A DNA stretch of 64,000 nt from an uncultured Gemmiger sp. (GCA_944388175.1 CALXHR010000009.1:1-64000); one strand, 5' to 3'. Positions 14,780 through 24,567 are shown, counted from the stretch's first letter. The notes: a model not told the origin generated them from the letters alone. A program made the numbers and translations.

Positions 14780-16495
14780 TCACGCCTGCGGCGGGAAGAG
14801 CAGGTAGAACGGCTGCACCTGCCAGAGCTCCGCCGCCGGGTTGCGGGCGGCCGCTTCCTGCGCGGCGATGGCGTCCAGCGTTACATAAACCGTGTCGGGC
14901 GCGGTTTGGCCCTGCTGCAAATCCGCCCATTTTTGGGCGTTTTCCTCATTGGCACGCACATAGGGGTACAGGCCGGTGTTGGCCACCGAATACAGCGACT
15001 GCATGCCGTTTTTGGCCGCGCACACCACCATCGCCCGCAGGTCGCCGCCTTCGTGGTCGGGGTCCCAGGCAAGGACGCGGTACCCGGCCAGTTTCTGCTG
15101 CAGGGCTGTGTCGTCCAGCAGGGAGACCGTGCGCAGACGCTCGGCCATGTAGGCGTGCAGCCCCGCGACGGCCCCGTGCAGGTCCCACAGCTGCACCGCC
15201 GTCACGACCGCCAGGGCGGCGGCCAGCGCACAGGCTTTGCGCCCGGCGGCGCTGTGCAGGCCGCCCGGCCCGGCCGCCTGGCGGCGCTGCGCCGCAAACG
15301 CCCCGCAGACCATGTTGACCCCGCCGGCCATCACGCTGTAGATCACGGGGTAGAACATCCGCGAACTGGCCCGGAAAATGCCGCAGAGGTAGAGCACGCG
15401 CTCCGGCAGCGGGACGGTAAAGAGCTGCCGGTCATTGAGCATGACGTTGTTGCTGATGGCGAACAGCGTCATGCCCAGCATTGCCAGCAGGTAGAACGCG
15501 TTTTTCTTGAGGAAGGGCGCCAGACGCCGGCGGACCGCCAGCGCCACCAGGCACCCCGCCGCCAGCAGCAGCACGCCGACGCCCAGGTAGGTGAAACCGT
15601 CGCCGTTCTGGTCCGGCACCGGCAGGTGGGGCAGAAACGCGGACCACGGGTAGCCGGCTTCGCTGGTGGGGTTGACGGGGCCGTTGAGGTTCATGGCGTA
15701 GCTGCCATACCCCGCGCGCAGGATTTTGAAACTGTTGTTCAGCGCGCCGATGCTCCACCCGGCCAGCGCGCAGACCGCCAGATTGCCCGCAAACAGGCCG
15801 AGGAACTGCGCCGCGGCGGCCAGCTTTTTGCGGTGGAAAATGGCTTCCACCACGGCGATCAGCGCAAAAATCATCGTCATGGGGATGAAATACGGGTGGA
15901 TGGTGATGGCCAGCACCGCCAGCAGGTAGAACAGCCAGGGGTAGCGCCGGTACCCGCCGTCGCGGCAGCGCAGCAGCGCCCAGATCGCCAGCAGCACCAG
16001 CCACTGGGACCCCAGCGCCGTGTGGCGCAGCGCCCGGTCCAGCAGTACCGGCGTAAAGCAGAACAGCACCATCGCCAGCCCCTGCAGCGGCAGCGAATCC
16101 GTCTTGCGGCGCGCCAGCAGCCCTGCCGCAAACGCCTGCAGCACGTAGCACAGCAGCGTATACAGCCCAAAATACTGGAACGTGCCCGTGTACCCGGCCA
16201 GCTGCAGCACAAATTTGAGCACAATGGCCACCAGTGGGATGCTGTCGGTGTAGGTGATGTAGGTGCCGTAGGCCATCTGGTCGGCCAGGCCCAGGGGGAA
16301 ATGCCACGCCGATTTTTGGAAAGCACACCAGCCCGCATAGTGCTGCGCGAGGTCCTCGCCATACAGGTAGAGAATCCAGTTGTCCCGGGTGGGGTCCAGC
16401 ACCGCAAAGCCGTGGATCAGCCCAAAAGCGGCCGTGCCGACCGCCGCCGCCAACAGCAGCATGGGCCAGAGCGGATGCGTATTGCGTTTTTCCAT
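14780..16495 (-). CDS. DUF6311-like multi-span membrane protein, probable GT-C fold
   Basis: This encodes 571 residues with about eleven hydrophobic segments. After the first helix comes an external loop with acidic and aromatic residues (RDNWILYLYGEDLAQHYAGW), the position and style of the catalytic loop of GT-C glycosyltransferases that use lipid-phosphate sugars. It looks like the DUF6311 family as I remember it, but the assignment is from pattern only. The C-terminal 150 residues form an extracellular domain without a recognised motif. It stands alone, separated from nifJ by a terminator. A role in decorating a surface polymer is plausible given the LTA-synthase-like gene nearby; acceptor and donor are unknown. 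Confidence 0.6.
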   Translation of the reverse strand: MEKRNTHPLWPMLLLAAAVGTAAFGLIHGFAVLDPTRDNWILYLYGEDLAQHYAGWCAFQKSAWHFPLGLADQMAYGTYITYTDSIPLVAIVLKFVLQLAGYTGTFQYFGLYTLLCYVLQAFAAGLLARRKTDSLPLQGLAMVLFCFTPVLLDRALRHTALGSQWLVLLAIWALLRCRDGGYRRYPWLFYLLAVLAITIHPYFIPMTMIFALIAVVEAIFHRKKLAAAAQFLGLFAGNLAVCALAGWSIGALNNSFKILRAGYGSYAMNLNGPVNPTSEAGYPWSAFLPHLPVPDQNGDGFTYLGVGVLLLAAGCLVALAVRRRLAPFLKKNAFYLLAMLGMTLFAISNNVMLNDRQLFTVPLPERVLYLCGIFRASSRMFYPVIYSVMAGGVNMVCGAFAAQRRQAAGPGGLHSAAGRKACALAAALAVVTAVQLWDLHGAVAGLHAYMAERLRTVSLLDDTALQQKLAGYRVLAWDPDHEGGDLRAMVVCAAKNGMQSLYSVANTGLYPYVRANEENAQKWADLQQGQTAPDTVYVTLDAIAAQEAAARNPAAELWQVQPFYLLFPPQA

Positions 16496-16522
16496 AGTTC
16501 ACTCTTTTCCGCAGAATAACAA

Positions 16523-16558
16523 CAGGGGGTTGATACCTTTGCGGGTATCAACCCCCTG
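16523..16558. terminator. hairpin terminator between nifJ and the DUF6311-like gene
   Basis: Perfect 15-bp arms (CAGGGGGTTGATACC) around TTTGCG, located after the nifJ stop codon and before the next gene on the same strand. Confidence 0.8.
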
Positions 16559-16613
16559 GGTTATGGTTTTTTGGCTTCCCGCTTCTGCAAGAAGGCAGAA
16601 AGCGTCAACCAGC

Positions 16614-19600
16614 TTACTTGTACAGCTCGACCAGGCGGGTCAGGTGCTCGTAACGGGCTTCGGCCGCTTCCTGGTTCTTGGCGAACAGCTCCTTCGCACG
16701 CTCGGGGAAGGCGCGGGCCAGACGGCTGTAGCGGGTCTCGTTGTTGAGGAAGTCCTGGTACTTGTCCATATCGCCAGCCTTGGAGGTCAGGGTGAAGGGG
16801 TTCTTGCCCTGGGCCTTGAGCGCCGGGTTGAAGGTGAACAGGTTCCAGTAACCGGCCTCGACAGCCTTCTTCATCTCGTTCTGGCAGTTGGTCATGCCGC
16901 CCTTGACGCCGTGCAGCTCGCAGGGGGCGTAGCCGATGATGATGGACGGGCCAGGGTAGGCTTCGGCTTCGGCAATGGCCTTGACAGCCTGGGCCATGTT
17001 GGCGCCCAGGGCGATCTGCGCGACGTAGATGTAGCCGTAGGTCATGCAGATCTCGGCCAGGCTCTTCTTGCTGATCTCCTTACCGGCGGCCGCGAACTGG
17101 CAGACCTCACCGATGTTGGAAGCCTTGGAAGCCTGACCACCGGTGTTGGAGTACATCTCGGTGTCAAAGACCATGACGTTGACGTCGTGGCCGGAAGCCA
17201 GGACGTGGTCCAGGCCGCCGTAACCGATATCGTACGCCCAGCCGTCGCCGCCGAAGATCCAGAAGCTCTTCTTGGCCAGGAACTGCTTGTCGGCCAGGAT
17301 CTCCTTGGCTTCGTCGCAGCCGCAGGCTTCCAGCGCAGCGATCAGGTCCTTGGCGGGCTGGTCGTTGGCCTTGGTGTTGGCCTTGGTCTCGAGGTATTTG
17401 TCGATGACGGCGTCGAGCTCGGCGTTCTTGCCCTTGAGCGCTTCGACCTTCTTAATCAGGTTGGCGCGGACGGTCTCGTAACCGATCTGCATGCCCAGGC
17501 CGTGCTCGGCGTTGTCCTCAAACAGAGAGTTGATCCAGGCGGGGCCGTGGCCGGACTCTTTGTTGACGGTGTAGGGGCTGATGGAAGCGGTGCCGCCCCA
17601 GATCGACGAGCAGCCGGTGGCGTTGGAGATGAACATCTTCTCGCCAAACAGCTGGGTGATCAGGCGGGCATAGCTGGTCTCGGCACAGCCGGCGCAGGAA
17701 CCCGAGAACTCCAGCAGCGGCTGGTTGAACTGGGAACCCTTGACGGTGGTCTCGGCCATCATGCCGGGTTTCTTGCGGATGTTCTCGACGCAGTAGTCGA
17801 ACGCAGCCTGCTGGGCGCTCTGGCTCTCCTGCGGCTTCATCTCGATGGCCTTGGTCGGGCAGACGGTGACACACTCGCCGCAGCCCATGCAGTCCAGCGG
17901 GCTGACAGCCATCGTGAACTTGTACTCGCCCGGTTTCGGCTTGAGGTCGGCGGACTTCAGCGAAGCGGGGGCGGCGGCCAGCTCGTCGGCGGTCAGGCAG
18001 AACGGGCGGATCGTCGCGTGCGAGCAGACAAAGGCGCACTGGTTGCACTGGATGCACTTATCGGCATCCCACTCGGGCACCATGACGGCGGTGCCGCGCT
18101 TCTCATACGCAGAGGCGCCGAGCTCCCACTCGCCGTTGGGGTTGTGCGCGAAGGCGGAGACAGGCAGGCTGTCGCCGTCCATACGGGAGACAGGCTCCAT
18201 GATGTCGCGCACCATCTTGACCACGCCGGGACGGCCGGCCAGCTCTTTGGCGGGGGCGTCGGGGGCGGGGTTGGACCAGGAAGCCGGGACCTCGACCTTG
18301 TGCACGGCGTCGACGCCGGCGTCGATGGCCTTCCAGTTCATCTCGACAACCGCGTCGCCCTTCTTGCCGTAGCTCTTCTTGGCGGCCTGTTTCATGTACT
18401 CGACGGCTTCGTCGATGGGCATGACGTCGGCCAGCTTGAAGAACGCAGACTGCAAAATGGTGTTGGTGCGCTTGCCCATGCCGATCTCGATGGCTTTGTC
18501 GATGGCGTTGATGGTGTACAGCTGGATGTTGTTGTCGGCGATGTATTTCTTGTCGGCCGCATTCAGGTGCTGGTCCAGCTCCTCATCGGTCCACTGGCAG
18601 TTGATCATGAACACGCCGCCGGGCTTGACATCCTGGACCATCTTCATGCCCATGTGGATGTAAGCGGGGTTGTGGCAGGCCACAAAGTCCGCCTGGTTGA
18701 TGTAGTAGGGGCTGCGGATGGGCTTGTCGCCGAAGCGCAGGTGGCTGATGGTGACGCCGCCGGTCTTTTTGGAGTCGTACTGGAAGTACGCCTGGATGTA
18801 CTTGTCGGTATGGTCGCCGATGATCTTGGTGGAGTTCTTGTTGGCGCCGACGGTGCCGTCGCCGCCCAGGCCCCAGAACTTGCACTCTTTGGTGCCGGGG
18901 GCGGCGGTGATGGGCGCGGGCTTGACCTCGGGCAGGCTGAGGTTGGTCACGTCGTCGGTGATGCCGATGGTGAAACGGGCCTTGGGGGCATCCTTCTCCA
19001 GCTCTTTGTAGACAGCGAACACAGAGCTCGGCGGGGTGTCCTTGGAGCCGAGACCGTAGCGGCCGCCGGTGAGCACGATATCGTTGAGACCAGCCTCACG
19101 CAGGGTGGCGGCGACGTCGAGGTACAGCGGCTCGCCCAGGGAGCCGGGCTCCTTGGTGCGGTCGAGCACGGCGATCTTCTTGACGGTCTTGGGCAGGACC
19201 TTGAGCAGCGCGTCGGACACCCAGGGGCGGTACAGACGCACCAGCACCAGGCCGACCTTCTCGCCCTTGGCGGTCAGGTAGTCGATGACTTCCTCGGCCA
19301 CGTCGCAGATGGAGCCCATTGCGATGATGACGCGGTCGGCGTCGGGCGCGCCGTAGTAGTTGAACAGATCGTAGTTGGTGCCGATCTTGGCGTTGATCTT
19401 GTCCATGTACTTTTTGACGACGGCGGGCAGGGCATTGTAGGCCTCGTTGCAGGCTTCACGATGCTGGAAGAAGATGTCGCCGTTCTCATGGCTGCCGCGG
19501 GTCATGGGGTGCTCGGGGTTCAGCGCGCGGGCGCGGAACTCGGCCACGGCGTCCATGTTGCACATTTCCTTGAGGTCCTCGTAGTCCCATTTCTCGATCT

Positions 19601-20144
19601 TCTGGATCTCGTGGGAGGTACGGAAACCGTCAAAGAAGTTGACGAAAGGCACGCGGCCCTCGATGGCGGACAGATGCGCCACGGGGGACAGGTCCATGAC
19701 TTCCTGCGGGTTGGACTCGCACAGCATGGCGAAACCGGTCTGGCGGGTGGCGTAGACGTCGCTGTGGTCGCCGAAGATGTTCAGCGCCTGGGTGGCGACG
19801 GTACGGGCAGACACGTCAAAGACGCAGGGCAGCTGCTCGGCCGCGATCTTGTACATGTTGGGGATCATCAGCAGCAGGCCCTGGGAAGCGGTAAAGGTGG
19901 TGGTGATGGCGCCGGTGCCAAGCGCACCGTGCACAGCGCCGGCGGCGCCTGCCTCAGACTCCATCTCGACGACCTTGACCTGGTTGCCGAAGATGTTCTT
20001 CAGGCCCGCAGCGCTCCACTGGTCCACCGTATCCGCCATCGGGCTGGACGGGGTGATGGGGTAGATGGCAGCCACATCGGTGAACGCATAAGCTACGTGC
20101 GCCGCAGCGGTATTGCCGTCCATAGACTGTTTTGCTCTGGGCAT
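16614..20144 (-). CDS. nifJ: pyruvate:ferredoxin (flavodoxin) oxidoreductase
   Basis: A single-chain enzyme of 1176 residues, the usual length. It oxidises pyruvate with CoA to acetyl-CoA and CO2 and passes electrons to ferredoxin or flavodoxin, the central step of sugar fermentation in anaerobes. The N-terminal domain I begins with DVAAIYPITPSSPMADTVDQ. Two 4Fe-4S clusters are bound by CIQCNQCAFVC and CMGCGECVTVCP near residues 690-760. The thiamine-diphosphate region contains GGDGWAYDIGYGGLDH near residue 966. The start at 20144 is set by GGAGGA; the in-frame extension upstream overlaps the promoter. Codon use is strongly biased to C-ending codons, as for a highly expressed gene. Confidence 0.97.
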   Translation of the reverse strand: MPRAKQSMDGNTAAAHVAYAFTDVAAIYPITPSSPMADTVDQWSAAGLKNIFGNQVKVVEMESEAGAAGAVHGALGTGAITTTFTASQGLLLMIPNMYKIAAEQLPCVFDVSARTVATQALNIFGDHSDVYATRQTGFAMLCESNPQEVMDLSPVAHLSAIEGRVPFVNFFDGFRTSHEIQKIEKWDYEDLKEMCNMDAVAEFRARALNPEHPMTRGSHENGDIFFQHREACNEAYNALPAVVKKYMDKINAKIGTNYDLFNYYGAPDADRVIIAMGSICDVAEEVIDYLTAKGEKVGLVLVRLYRPWVSDALLKVLPKTVKKIAVLDRTKEPGSLGEPLYLDVAATLREAGLNDIVLTGGRYGLGSKDTPPSSVFAVYKELEKDAPKARFTIGITDDVTNLSLPEVKPAPITAAPGTKECKFWGLGGDGTVGANKNSTKIIGDHTDKYIQAYFQYDSKKTGGVTISHLRFGDKPIRSPYYINQADFVACHNPAYIHMGMKMVQDVKPGGVFMINCQWTDEELDQHLNAADKKYIADNNIQLYTINAIDKAIEIGMGKRTNTILQSAFFKLADVMPIDEAVEYMKQAAKKSYGKKGDAVVEMNWKAIDAGVDAVHKVEVPASWSNPAPDAPAKELAGRPGVVKMVRDIMEPVSRMDGDSLPVSAFAHNPNGEWELGASAYEKRGTAVMVPEWDADKCIQCNQCAFVCSHATIRPFCLTADELAAAPASLKSADLKPKPGEYKFTMAVSPLDCMGCGECVTVCPTKAIEMKPQESQSAQQAAFDYCVENIRKKPGMMAETTVKGSQFNQPLLEFSGSCAGCAETSYARLITQLFGEKMFISNATGCSSIWGGTASISPYTVNKESGHGPAWINSLFEDNAEHGLGMQIGYETVRANLIKKVEALKGKNAELDAVIDKYLETKANTKANDQPAKDLIAALEACGCDEAKEILADKQFLAKKSFWIFGGDGWAYDIGYGGLDHVLASGHDVNVMVFDTEMYSNTGGQASKASNIGEVCQFAAAGKEISKKSLAEICMTYGYIYVAQIALGANMAQAVKAIAEAEAYPGPSIIIGYAPCELHGVKGGMTNCQNEMKKAVEAGYWNLFTFNPALKAQGKNPFTLTSKAGDMDKYQDFLNNETRYSRLARAFPERAKELFAKNQEAAEARYEHLTRLVELYK

Positions 20145-20280
20145 TTTTCTTCCTCCATTTTCAAGAGTGATTTTGCATTCTGCGCGGGGGGTCAAGGCCC
20201 GCACAGGCCCACGCCTGCCCGGCACCGCACCCGCGTTGGGCCGTGGGCGCACTGCTAGAAAGACGCTTTTGCATAGCTTT

Positions 20281-20310
20281 ATTGTACCAAAAACCCCCGC
20301 ATTTCGTAAA
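20281..20310 (-). promoter_or_regulatory. promoter of nifJ
   Basis: On the minus strand TTTACG, 18 bp, TACAAT, leaving a leader of about 130 nt before the ATG. Confidence 0.6.
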
Positions 20311-20479
20311 GGGTTTTTGGTTAGAATGTTGCACAGATTTTTGCGGCGGATGTGTGCAATTTGACTATTTTTACACAAACTGTCTCGGGTGCCCGATTTT
20401 TAAGCCCCAAAAACGGCACCCCGGCGGGGGCAGCACGCGGTTGGCGCGGGGTTCGCGGGGAAATTGCCCGTTTCCGCCG

Positions 20480-21275
20480 CTCTGTAGGGAGGGGTCTTGA
20501 CCCCGCCGCAAACCCTGCCCCGCCACCCGTACACGGTTTACCGGTTGTTTGCCTTGCATTGTAGGGGCCGCATGTATGCGGCCCGTGCCCGTTTGCCCCA
20601 TGGTAATGTTTTTGGTTTGTGTACGCGGTACCCTTATTTGTAGGGGCGGCATACATGCCGCCCGGCAGGGGTTTGCCCCATGCGGGGTTCCCGGTTCGTT
20701 GCCCGTTTGCCCCACTCTGTAGGGCGGGGTCTTGACCCCGCCGCACATTATAAAATTTTAAAAAATGATCGGTTCGGCGGGCGTGAACGCCCGCCCTACA
20801 ATGCGGGGTAAACATCATACAAACCGGCAACGGGCTGTAACGCACCGTTTTGCGGACGGCATGTATGCCGCCCCTACGCATGGACCGAACGCGGTCACAA
20901 CGCAAAAAACGGGTTTGTTAGGTATGTACCCGCGGGCCGCATACATGCGGCCCCTACAAGACGAGACAAACGCCAGGCAAGCCATAAACGGGCAACGCGG
21001 GGTGGTTTGGCGGCGGGGCCAAGGCCCCGCCCTACAATGCGTGATATACGCCGGGCCAACCCGGCAAGCGCCCAATGCCCGCACCGTTTCGCGGGCGGCA
21101 TGTATGCCGCCCCTACGCATGGACCGAACGCGGTCATGGCACAAAAACGGTATCATAAGGCAACCGACCGCGGGCCGCATGCATGCGGCCCCTACAAACC
21201 GGGGTAAACACGCAACAAATCATAACCCCCACAAGGGCGAACGCCCACGACGGGGGTAAGGCCCGCCCTACAACG
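20480..21275. repeat. REP island D, the longest array, with MITE-like core at 20718-20800
   Basis: Forward units start near 20482, 20560, 20639 and 20718; reverse units end near 20800, 20876, 20957, 21036, 21115, 21197 and 21271. Spacing is 76-82 bp throughout, and the polarity changes once, at the AT-rich centre of the MITE. Cores alternate among GCATGYATGC, GGTCTTGACC-type and GTTCAC-type palindromes. No gene is visible in 20380-21325. Confidence 0.88.
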
Positions 21276-21325
21276 CAAAACAAACAACACACAACCCGGT
21301 AACGCCCAACGCCGCCAACAACAAA

Positions 21326-21355
21326 CCGCCCCCGGCCCTGGCGGGCCGGGGGCGG
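21326..21355 (-). terminator. terminator of the LTA-synthase-like gene
   Basis: Arms CCGCCCCCGGCCC and GGGCCGGGGGCGG, followed on the minus strand by TTTGTTGTT; 8 bp after the stop codon. Confidence 0.8.
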
Positions 21356-21362
21356 AAACGGG

Positions 21363-23240
21363 TCACTGCGGGGCGAACAAACTCTGGTCGCGCGCGGCGT
21401 GCGCGCCGACGTTGTTGTACTCGAGGTTCAGGTACCCTTTGGCCCAGGCGTCGTGCGCGGCGCTTTCGCCGTAGCGCGCCGTCGTGCCGTCGGGGCGCAT
21501 GTAGTCGTTGGCGCCGGTCACCACCGGCGTGACCTGCTTCATCTCCAGCAGGTACTGGTAGAAGGGGCTCAGCGGCAGGCCGGCCTGCTGCGCGATGGTC
21601 GGCGCCAGCATGACCATGTCCATACGGTTGAGCGGGTCGGTCTCGCTGACGGCGGCGTCGATCTGCTCCAGCGGGTAGTTGGCCCAGATGAAGAACGGGG
21701 TGCTGCGCTCGAGGATCTGCAATTCATTCTGCGGCGCGATGCTCTTGTCGGCCACGTGGTCCACAAAGCTCGGCGCATGGTCGCCGGCCATCGCCACCAC
21801 GACGCGGCGGCCGGTCGTCTCATACAGTTCGGTAAAGTAGTCGAGCAATTCCTGCACGGCGGCGTCGCTCATCTTAACGCAGCTGAGGTATTCGTCCATC
21901 AGCTCGTCGTACTCGCCGTAGTCGGTGGCGGCGTGCACGATGTCCAGCGAAGCGTCGTTCATGTCATAGTCGCCGTGCGTCTGGATCGAGACCAGGAACG
22001 CGAACCGGGGCTGGTCGGCCGGCATGGCTTCGTACAGCGCCTGGAAGTCGCGGTAGGTGGCCGAGTCGGTCTGGTAGGGGCGGTCGCCGTAGTATTCTTT
22101 GGTGGGGAAATCCCCCTCAAAGTGGGTCTCGTCAAAGCCCAGCGCGCGCCAGGCCGAGTCCCGCCGGTAGTTGGAGTTGGTGTAGGGGTGGGCGGCCAGC
22201 GTGGCGTAGCCGAGGTCTTTGGTGTAGCTGACCAGGCTGTTGGCCCCGTAAAGGTTGAGCCAGTTGAACGGCGTGATGGAGGGCATGAGCATCAGCGAAT
22301 TGCTCGAGAGCATCTCGTATTCGCTGGAGTTGGTGCCGCCGCCCACATGGGGGCTGACGGTGTGGCCCAGCACGGCGTTTTGCAGGTTCTCGGTCACGGG
22401 GCGCACGTCGGTGTCGGCCTGCAGGTCGGTGACGAGGTCAAAGTCGTAAAAACTTTCCGAGAGGACCAGCACAATGTCGGGGTAGGCGCTCTCGGCCGTG
22501 GCCATGCCGGCGTACTGCCCGCTGACCATCGCGGCGGCTTCGCGCGCAGCGTCGTCGGTGTAGCCCTCCGGCTCCAGGATGGGGTCGGCCATCAGGCTGG
22601 CGGCTTCAATGGTGCCGGCCAGGTAGCCGTACTTATAATACGTTTCCTGCCAGGCCCAGCCGTAGGTGGCCTTGGGTTTGAGCGGCGCCGGCCCAAAATA
22701 CCCGATGTACAACACGGCCCACACCGCCGCCGCGCACGCCGCCACCCGCACGCCGCGCGCCGGCCACGACGCGCGTTTGGGGCCGCCTTTTTCCAGCCAG
22801 CGCTGCACGGCGCACAGCGCCAGCACCGGCAGATAGCACAGCGCGATGGTGACGACGCTTTGCGAGATCTTGAGCGTGTAGCTGCCCATGACCTCGGCCG
22901 CGGTGCCGAGGTTTAAGATATCCTGCGGCATCAGGGCGGAACCGTGCAGGTCCCGCGTATAATGGTTGATGAGCGCCACAACGGTGAACAGCAGCCCCGA
23001 GATGCCGGTAGCCAGCCACCAGCGCCCCAGCACCGCAAACAGCACCAGCGTCAGGCACAGCGCCGTCATGGCGTTGAGCGGCGCGTACACCGGCCACTGC
23101 CCGGCCAGGTAGTTGGCCGTGACGCCGTCGGACAGTTCCAGCTGATACCGCGCGATAAACGCCGCCGCCACCGCCAGCAGGCAGGGCATCACGCCGCGCA
23201 GCAGCAGCGCTTTCCAGTTCAATTTCTGTTTGGTTTGCAT
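21363..23240 (-). CDS. LTA synthase family sulfatase-fold phosphotransferase
   Basis: This encodes 625 residues: five N-terminal membrane helices followed by an extracellular sulfatase-fold domain, the architecture of lipoteichoic acid synthases. Metal and nucleophile motifs are present: VLVLSESFYDF, the nucleophile Thr near residue 303 in GGGTNSSEYEM, and VAMAGDHAPSF near 485. Enzymes of this type transfer glycerol-phosphate from phosphatidylglycerol to a glycolipid or growing polymer; whether this one makes LTA or modifies a glycan cannot be told from sequence. GAAAGGG precedes the ATG. It is transcribed alone and closed by a terminator. Confidence 0.85.
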   Translation of the reverse strand: MQTKQKLNWKALLLRGVMPCLLAVAAAFIARYQLELSDGVTANYLAGQWPVYAPLNAMTALCLTLVLFAVLGRWWLATGISGLLFTVVALINHYTRDLHGSALMPQDILNLGTAAEVMGSYTLKISQSVVTIALCYLPVLALCAVQRWLEKGGPKRASWPARGVRVAACAAAVWAVLYIGYFGPAPLKPKATYGWAWQETYYKYGYLAGTIEAASLMADPILEPEGYTDDAAREAAAMVSGQYAGMATAESAYPDIVLVLSESFYDFDLVTDLQADTDVRPVTENLQNAVLGHTVSPHVGGGTNSSEYEMLSSNSLMLMPSITPFNWLNLYGANSLVSYTKDLGYATLAAHPYTNSNYRRDSAWRALGFDETHFEGDFPTKEYYGDRPYQTDSATYRDFQALYEAMPADQPRFAFLVSIQTHGDYDMNDASLDIVHAATDYGEYDELMDEYLSCVKMSDAAVQELLDYFTELYETTGRRVVVAMAGDHAPSFVDHVADKSIAPQNELQILERSTPFFIWANYPLEQIDAAVSETDPLNRMDMVMLAPTIAQQAGLPLSPFYQYLLEMKQVTPVVTGANDYMRPDGTTARYGESAAHDAWAKGYLNLEYNNVGAHAARDQSLFAPQ

Positions 23241-23374
23241 GGGATTCCGTACCCTTTCTCTCTATACCACAGGGGGTGAACATACAGGCGCCAGTATACC
23301 ACAAATGGTTGAAAAAGAAAAGGGGCGGGGCACGGCCATTTTTTGCCGTTTGCACCCGGCGGGGCTTGTGCCCG

Positions 23375-23403
23375 TTGACAAAGGGCGGCGAATCCGGTTT
23401 AAT
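23375..23403 (+). promoter_or_regulatory. promoter of the second alpha/beta hydrolase
   Basis: TTGACA, 17 bp, TTTAAT; the gene starts 48 bp downstream. Confidence 0.7.
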
Positions 23404-23450
23404 GGGGGCAAGGTTTTTCCCATATACCCATATATAAGGAGGGGATTTTT

Positions 23451-24383
23451 ATGGACCGACGCAAACGCAGCCGCGCGCTGCTGACCCTGCTGGGCTGCCT
23501 GGCGGCGCTGGCGCTGTGCGCGGCCGCCGCGCTGACGCTGCTGCTGCGCACGCCGGACGCGCAGGACGTCACAATCCCGGGCGCGCGCGGCGGCATCCCC
23601 GCCACGGTGCAGCTGCCCGCCAAGCTGGCGCGCGGCGGCGAGGTGCCGGTGGTGGTTTTGTGCCACGGCTTTACCGGCAACCGCGGTGGCGACGGCCACT
23701 TTGCGCCGCTGGCCGACGACCTGGCCGCGCTGGGCATTGCCACCGTGCGGCTGGACTTTGCCGGCTGCGGCGACAGCGCCGAGCCCTACACCGCCTACAC
23801 GCTGGCCAATATGGCCGCCGACGTCGACAGTGCCATCACCTTTATGCAAAGCGAGTACGGCGTCACCGGCCCCGTGGGGCTGGTGGGCCACAGCATGGGC
23901 GGGCGGCTGGCGAGCCTGTACCCGCAGCTGGGGCAGTACCCCGCCGCCGCGCTGGTTTTGTGGAGCCCCGCCAACGGCACGGGGCTGCAGGGGCTGGAAT
24001 TTTTGAATATTGAGGATTTCAGCGTGGTGGAAGCCCTGGCCGCCGAAGCCGAAGCCAACGGCCAGGCGGGCACCAAGTGGGGCGTTGCGATCAGCGCCGA
24101 GTTTGTGCGCGGCATGCGCGAGAGCGACCCCAACGCCGCGCTGCGCGCCTGCGGGCTGCCGGTGCTGCTGACCTGCAGCGGCCAGGACACCGTGTTGAGC
24201 GCCGCCACCCTGGCCGAAGCGCAGGCCGCCGTGCAAAGCCTGCCAAACGGCCAGGTGGAGACCGAAGCCTTTGCGCAGGGCGACCACAACTACGGCAACG
24301 CCGACCCGGCCGTGGCCGCCCAGCTGGACGAGACGCTGCGCGCCGTGACGGCGGCGTTTCTGGCGCAGCACCTGAAAGGGTGA
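23451..24383 (+). CDS. secreted or membrane-anchored alpha/beta hydrolase (esterase-like)
   Basis: This encodes 310 residues. A strongly hydrophobic N-terminal segment (about 9-31) is followed by a complete serine hydrolase core: oxyanion motif LCHGFTGNRGG, nucleophile Ser148 in GHSMGG, Asp246 in SGQDTVL and His279 in GDHNYG. The arrangement resembles cinnamoyl/feruloyl esterases and acyl-peptide hydrolase-like esterases of gut Firmicutes, but the substrate is not predictable here. AAGGAGGGG lies just upstream of the start. It is followed by tRNA-Ile2 on the same strand. Confidence 0.82.
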   Translation: MDRRKRSRALLTLLGCLAALALCAAAALTLLLRTPDAQDVTIPGARGGIPATVQLPAKLARGGEVPVVVLCHGFTGNRGGDGHFAPLADDLAALGIATVRLDFAGCGDSAEPYTAYTLANMAADVDSAITFMQSEYGVTGPVGLVGHSMGGRLASLYPQLGQYPAAALVLWSPANGTGLQGLEFLNIEDFSVVEALAAEAEANGQAGTKWGVAISAEFVRGMRESDPNAALRACGLPVLLTCSGQDTVLSAATLAEAQAAVQSLPNGQVETEAFAQGDHNYGNADPAVAAQLDETLRAVTAAFLAQHLKG

Positions 24384-24401
24384 GCGCCGCGCCCGCCGGG
24401 C

Positions 24402-24430
24402 TTGCAAACGCGCGGGGTTTGGGCTATAAT
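24402..24430 (+). promoter_or_regulatory. promoter of tRNA-Ile2
   Basis: TTGCAA, 17 bp, TATAAT, ending 18 bp before the tRNA. Confidence 0.8.
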
Positions 24431-24448
24431 AAAGGCCGCCCCCGCCGT

Positions 24449-24525
24449 GGGCCAGTAGCTCAGCTGGTCAGAGCTGGCGGCTCATAACCGCTTGGTCGCG
24501 GGTTCAAATCCTGCCTGGCCCACCA
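24449..24525 (+). tRNA. tRNA with CAT anticodon, probably tRNA-Ile2 (lysidine)
   Basis: A 77-nt cloverleaf with encoded CCA; acceptor GGGCCAG/CTGGCCC. The anticodon loop CTCATAA in the stem context GCGG/CCGC, followed by TTGGTCGC, resembles bacterial tRNA-Ile2, read as AUA after TilS modification, rather than elongator tRNA-Met (compare 46312-46388). The amino acid identity is inferred. Confidence 0.85.
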
Positions 24526-24529
24526 CAGC

Positions 24530-24567
24530 AGCAATGCCCGCCGTGCCCCGGCGGGCATTGCTGTTTT
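24530..24567 (+). terminator. terminator of tRNA-Ile2
   Basis: Arms GCAATGCCCGCC and GGCGGGCATTGC, then TGTTTT. Confidence 0.85.

Noticed and set aside
16380..20258. Plus-strand ORF of 1292 codons antisense to nifJ
   Set aside because: The minus-strand frame is an unmistakable pyruvate:ferredoxin oxidoreductase. The opposite frame is a by-product of strong C-ending codon bias.
20480..21275. CRISPR array, because palindromic repeats occur at a regular interval of about 80 bp
   Set aside because: The repeats are not identical (several core types), their polarity flips once in the middle, some linkers recur elsewhere in the window, and no cas gene is present.
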